Positions 61,860 to 64,000 of a stretch of 64,000 bases of DNA are shown here, piece after piece; the stretch's first letter is position 1, and the number at the start of each line of letters is the position of its first letter. The DNA is from Glandiceps talaboti. Taxonomy: Eukaryota; Hemichordata; Enteropneusta; Spengelidae. A program made the position numbers and the translations under genes. The notes below the pieces were generated by a model. The model saw only the letters and a list, made by a program, of their open reading frames with translations. It did not search any database and was not told where the DNA came from. The stretch lies in the NCBI RefSeq assembly GCF_964340395.1, contig NC_135550.1, positions 18,275,484-18,339,483 of the forward strand, given 5' to 3'.

Positions 61860-64000
61860 CTGCAGCAATCAGCGAGATGCATGATTTACAAGGTTAGAAG
61901 TAATGAAGAAGTGACAATGTTGAAATAAAACTGAATTTTTTATATTCAATAGTAAATTCCTAGTCACATGTGGCGCCTAAGTAATATTTGCTAAAGACTG
62001 TTCCACATTTTGTTAGTTGAGATAATTTTTCCGGAAAAATAACTCACTGCTATTAACAGAAAAATGAACTCTCCTAGCATGATATGGACGGATATTTCCA
62101 GCAAATAACAAACAAAAAAATCTTAACACACCATATTATACTTCTAAAATATATGACAAGTCTAAGCGAGCATTAAAGATAATTGAATCCAGGTTATGAA
62201 ACTTACATTGGAAATTTTGTGAGTGAAGGCCTAGTCACTGTGGTTCCTTCTTCTTCAGTGGCTGAATCTGCAGTGTGAGCCATTTCATCTGTTGGTGTGT
62301 CAAGTTCAATGGTTGATGAGACGACATCAGCACTGATTGGCAGATCTGCCGATGAGTTGGCTTCGTCTGTTATCATTGGTTCCTCGTAGGACAAAACTTC
62401 CAGGACATCTGCTGTGTTTTCAATCTTTATTTCACTTTGATTGATTGATATGACATCATCATCGTCACCAAGGATACTAGATGGCATTTCTCCATCCTCC
62501 ATCATTTGGTCGTCATCTGAGTCACTATGTTCATCACTAGTCGATCTTTGATGTGTTGCTAATTTATATGAAGTTGATGGTTGCTGGCTACTGTCAGTTA
62601 CAAGTGGCAGAAAGTATTCATCTTCATTGACTTCTTTACGGGGTCTTCCTCTCCTCTCTCTCCTGACTGGAGGTGCTAACATCACATTAGGATCTTGAAT
62701 TAGTGTCTTGTGAGTTGTTTTTTTAGCTTTTGGTTTGGAAGTCCTTTTTGTTTGCTCATAGTCTTGTTTTGGTGATCCATCAGTTTCTGAATCAACGTCA
62801 TCATTTTTTGGTCTTCTCTTTTTACGTTTGACTTTTTTCACATCTTGCTGTTTGTTCTCACTTCCAGTTTTTGATTTCTTTGTTGTATCACGTACAGTGG
62901 TTTGTGAATTATCTCTTTGGATATCTCTGCTATTGTCCACTGTAGGAGACTGATCTCTTGACTGTACCAAATCTGGATGTTTAGATGTAGCTAACACTTT
63001 ATTAGAACTCCTGACACTGCTACGATAATCTCTGATGTTAACATGTGCAGATGTACTTTTTTCATTCTGTCTTTGTTGACCAATTGCTTTCTTACTGTAA
63101 GGATTTTTGTACATATTTCTCAGTACATCTTTAACATCTTTAGAGAGGGGTGCAACCCATGCAGGTGATTCTTCTTCTTTTGGTACATCTTTTGACTCTT
63201 GTTCAGTCTGGGTTGACCTCTGTCTTTGCAGTTCTGATAAACCCATATCATCACTTTCTTCCATGATACTCTCAATCACAGACTGGAATGGAGAATTGTA
63301 GCCTGCCTGATTACTCACAGCTCCCCCTCTCTGTGTTTTCTTTTTACCAGGACTTGACATCTTCATTGTGCCAACCTTGGGGGAGTGCTGGGTATTCCTG
63401 GCAGAGCCTTCAGCAGCCTGACTACTCTGTACTGGTGTCATTGTTTGCATGCTAACATCAGTGTCTGTTCCAATTTCCATATCCTCGACACTGTCTACTT
63501 GAGATACATCTATGTCGTCCTTGGCTTTTTCTGCATCGGTTTCTCTCAAAAACAGCATTGATGCACTTTTGAGTTCTAGAAAATTGTTAGCTAACTGTTG
63601 TAGTGCATTCGAGCCTGTATTAATGGAACTGACATTGAAGGAAGCAGAGTTCTGTAATGCTTCTAGGCTCCTGAGATGTGGTGCAACTTCTTCTTCACTC
63701 ACTGACACTGGTTCACATTCAACTCCTATGTTATTTGCCACTGGATCATTCACAGTGTCAGGTTTTATTACTTCTGTGTTTTCCTCATTTTTAACCCTAT
63801 TACCATGCTGTATGAGTACCCGTGTCTGTTTTTGAGTTGTCTTAGATTCTGTGGTCTCTGACATAGGTTGATTTAAAACTTTTTTCTGAACTGGCTTTGC
63901 AGTACTTTGGACGGTTTCACCAACATTTGTTGGTGGAGTTTGTGGTTTGGCAAAAATTGGCTGTGAAGAGTTTGCTTGATTTGTGGCTTCATACCCGGTG
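44676..64000 (-). CDS. ZNF106: ZNF106-like WD40 / C2H2 zinc-finger protein, 5' end outside window
   Basis: Eleven exons (5' to 3'): 64000-62207 (open at the edge), 61505-61142, 60512-60393, 59793-59680, 58373-58182, 57029-56967, 55015-54887, 54013-53936, 45651-45580, 45185-45018, 44720-44676. They join in frame for at least 1,045 residues. The large exon is Ser/Lys-rich and looks disordered, with a KKVKRKKRRPK nuclear-localisation-like stretch and an AT-hook-like RRGRPRK. WD40 repeats begin in the next exon (SADGTVKSWDV) and continue with TGLADGTVV, GSFDANITVHD, FSGSADTSV, TSSLDKFVRLF and YAGCRDGSLYAL. Two C2H2 fingers close the protein: FSCHWKNC with HLQIDH (C-x4-C-x12-H-x4-H, split by an intron), and FRCHWKQC with HLCRH (wider spacing). 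This WD40-then-two-fingers ending is that of vertebrate ZNF106, a nuclear RNA-binding factor. Three FABP genes sit antisense in the 8.3 kb intron 53,935-45,652. Confidence 0.9.
46468..46878 (+). CDS. Fatty-acid-binding protein family (FABP-like) 1
   Basis: A single uninterrupted 136-residue frame, the normal size of an intracellular lipid-binding protein (about 130-137). It starts with the family's GKW box (MLTICGKWK) and then has the ten-strand pattern typical of the fold. FKLHEEFEVP corresponds to the usual FxLGExFDE strand, and RKYFIKA at the end supplies the Arg-x-Tyr pair that normally holds the fatty-acid carboxylate. It is expected to be a cytosolic carrier of fatty acids, retinoids or similar ligands; the ligand cannot be read from sequence. 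No introns interrupt it, although most animal FABP genes have three. It lies antisense in a ZNF106-like intron. AATAAA at 47,492 gives a 3'UTR of about 0.6 kb. Confidence 0.88.
   Translation: MLTICGKWKQDTSVENVDGVLRELGIPEQTFLFLQIDYSEIEITTEDDSLAISIRSDFLGSNFFCFKLHEEFEVPNMIGGLDTLVATVEDNILCLKPATSQPRSQIRTFELVGDKLVITMTVGKATARKYFIKAAE
47492..47497 (+). terminator. Candidate poly(A) signal, FABP-like 1
   Basis: AATAAA 614 bases after the stop, the first such signal on this strand. Confidence 0.4.
48492..48890 (+). CDS. Fatty-acid-binding protein family (FABP-like) 2
   Basis: 132 residues, the closest of the three to a standard FABP: MAAGLIGKWK at the start, then FDIKKDGDTYVIEVTSS, FKIGEQYDAP and YELKGDNMVLTF. 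The open frame extends 17 codons upstream (to 48,441), but homology begins at the second Met, which sits in a good context (AAAGATGG), so I start there. In the last strand SLYFTKA stands where R-x-Y is usual: the Arg is replaced by Ser, so carboxylate binding may differ. Intronless, antisense to the surrounding ZNF106-like intron, about 1.6 kb from its upstream neighbour. AATAAA at 49,496 suggests a 0.6 kb 3'UTR like that of FABP-like 1. Confidence 0.93.
   Translation: MAAGLIGKWKTEREEGVEAILKASGANAEEAAAIKADQQTFDIKKDGDTYVIEVTSSLIGHSVTRFKIGEQYDAPLIFGGKGKFVASIDGEKIHVKQQGGMGVERIYELKGDNMVLTFKIGENSASLYFTKA
49496..49501 (+). terminator. Candidate poly(A) signal, FABP-like 2
   Basis: AATAAA 606 bases after the stop, with T-rich sequence before it. 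Confidence 0.4.
49502..52413. other. Intronic/intergenic stretch between FABP-like 2 and 3, no gene seen
   Basis: AT-rich, with a G-run at 50,492-50,503. Short frames at 49,793-49,996 and 50,383-50,604 have no family resemblance. I looked for a remnant FABP or ZNF106-like exon here and found none. Confidence 0.45.
52414..52833 (+). CDS. Fatty-acid-binding protein family (FABP-like) 3
   Basis: 139 residues in one exon, starting MAPKFAGQWVAE (GQW in place of GKW). Family strands are visible as IIEIRQHGDYFYIKTIT, FKVGETYELP and VYELADENMVVTLY, and the closing RRTYVRA retains Arg-x-Tyr. A small insertion near residues 85-105 (TSWIAGG..IWPVSGDGQDP) makes it longer than typical and would fall in a late strand-turn. 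Intronless like its two neighbours and in the same orientation, 3.5 kb downstream of FABP-like 2. A weak ATTAAA lies at 52,958. Probably a cytosolic lipid carrier; the ligand is unknown. Confidence 0.88.
   Translation: MAPKFAGQWVAESAENLELLYTAMGIKPDVIGRIVEDSPIIEIRQHGDYFYIKTITKVAGKIEASFKVGETYELPTVTGKKIRNRTSWIAGGTKLQIWPVSGDGQDPVSVYELADENMVVTLYAAGTCGRRTYVRAPES
53010..53290 (+). repeat. Dispersed repeat family R1, copy c
   Basis: Shares 'caatatattcactg.aaattg', 'ttgaaatcgtgat', 'gggtgcggacc' and 'ttca...gtatgacatta' in order with 7,960-8,230. It lies between FABP-like 3 and the ZNF106-like exon at 53,936. Confidence 0.65.
54224..54275. repeat. Poly-T / poly-G low-complexity tract in a ZNF106-like intron
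   Basis: TTTTTATTT repeats run into a T run and then a G run. On the minus (transcribed) strand this is C-run then A-rich. Confidence 0.9.
61829..61858. repeat. (CAA)n microsatellite in a ZNF106-like intron
   Basis: About ten CAA/ACA units between the first two exons seen of the ZNF106-like gene. Confidence 0.9.

Overview
This is a 64 kb piece of an AT-rich, intron-rich animal nuclear genome. Exons have GT-AG borders, microsatellites are dense, and there are decayed non-LTR retrotransposon and MITE-like copies. The gene set (a ZNF106-type WD40/zinc-finger protein, intracellular lipid-binding proteins, a DUF4239-type membrane protein) fits an invertebrate metazoan such as a marine deuterostome or lophotrochozoan. 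I cannot fix the phylum from the sequence alone. I saw no tRNA, rRNA, CRISPR array or LTR/viral element.

Layout. Positions 1-11.4 kb are gene-poor: short tandem repeats, a broken LINE (about 3.56-6.55 kb) ending in seven 76-bp tandem units, and a dispersed repeat. From about 11.79 to 45.57 kb the window is one large direct tandem duplication. Copy 1 is about 11,794-27,339 and copy 2 about 27,340-45,568. Each copy carries a complete ten-exon gene on the plus strand (15,784-23,226 and 31,538-38,868). The products are membrane proteins of 475 and 467 residues: signal peptide, acidic Ser/Glu/Pro ectodomain, two extra membrane segments, then a DUF4239 (bestrophin-like) core. Each copy also carries the last two exons of a ZNF106 homologue on the minus strand. 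In copy 1 these exons are orphaned and broken. In copy 2 they join the rest of the ZNF106-like gene, which runs off the right edge of the window (eleven exons seen, at least 1,045 residues).

Three intact, intronless FABP-family genes (46,468-46,878; 48,492-48,890; 52,414-52,833) lie antisense inside one 8.3 kb intron of the ZNF106-like gene.

The most notable signal is in the duplicated membrane-protein genes. Their exons differ more than their introns, and most differences change the protein. Exon 7 differs at about a quarter of its bases, while other stretches of the duplication are about 99% identical. That suggests diversifying selection, patchy gene conversion, or both. Copy-specific insertions give clean filled/empty site pairs for several undescribed repeat families, including a Crypton-like fragment in copy 2. 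The two membrane-protein genes probably have related roles; no functional link to the FABP or ZNF106 genes is implied beyond position.
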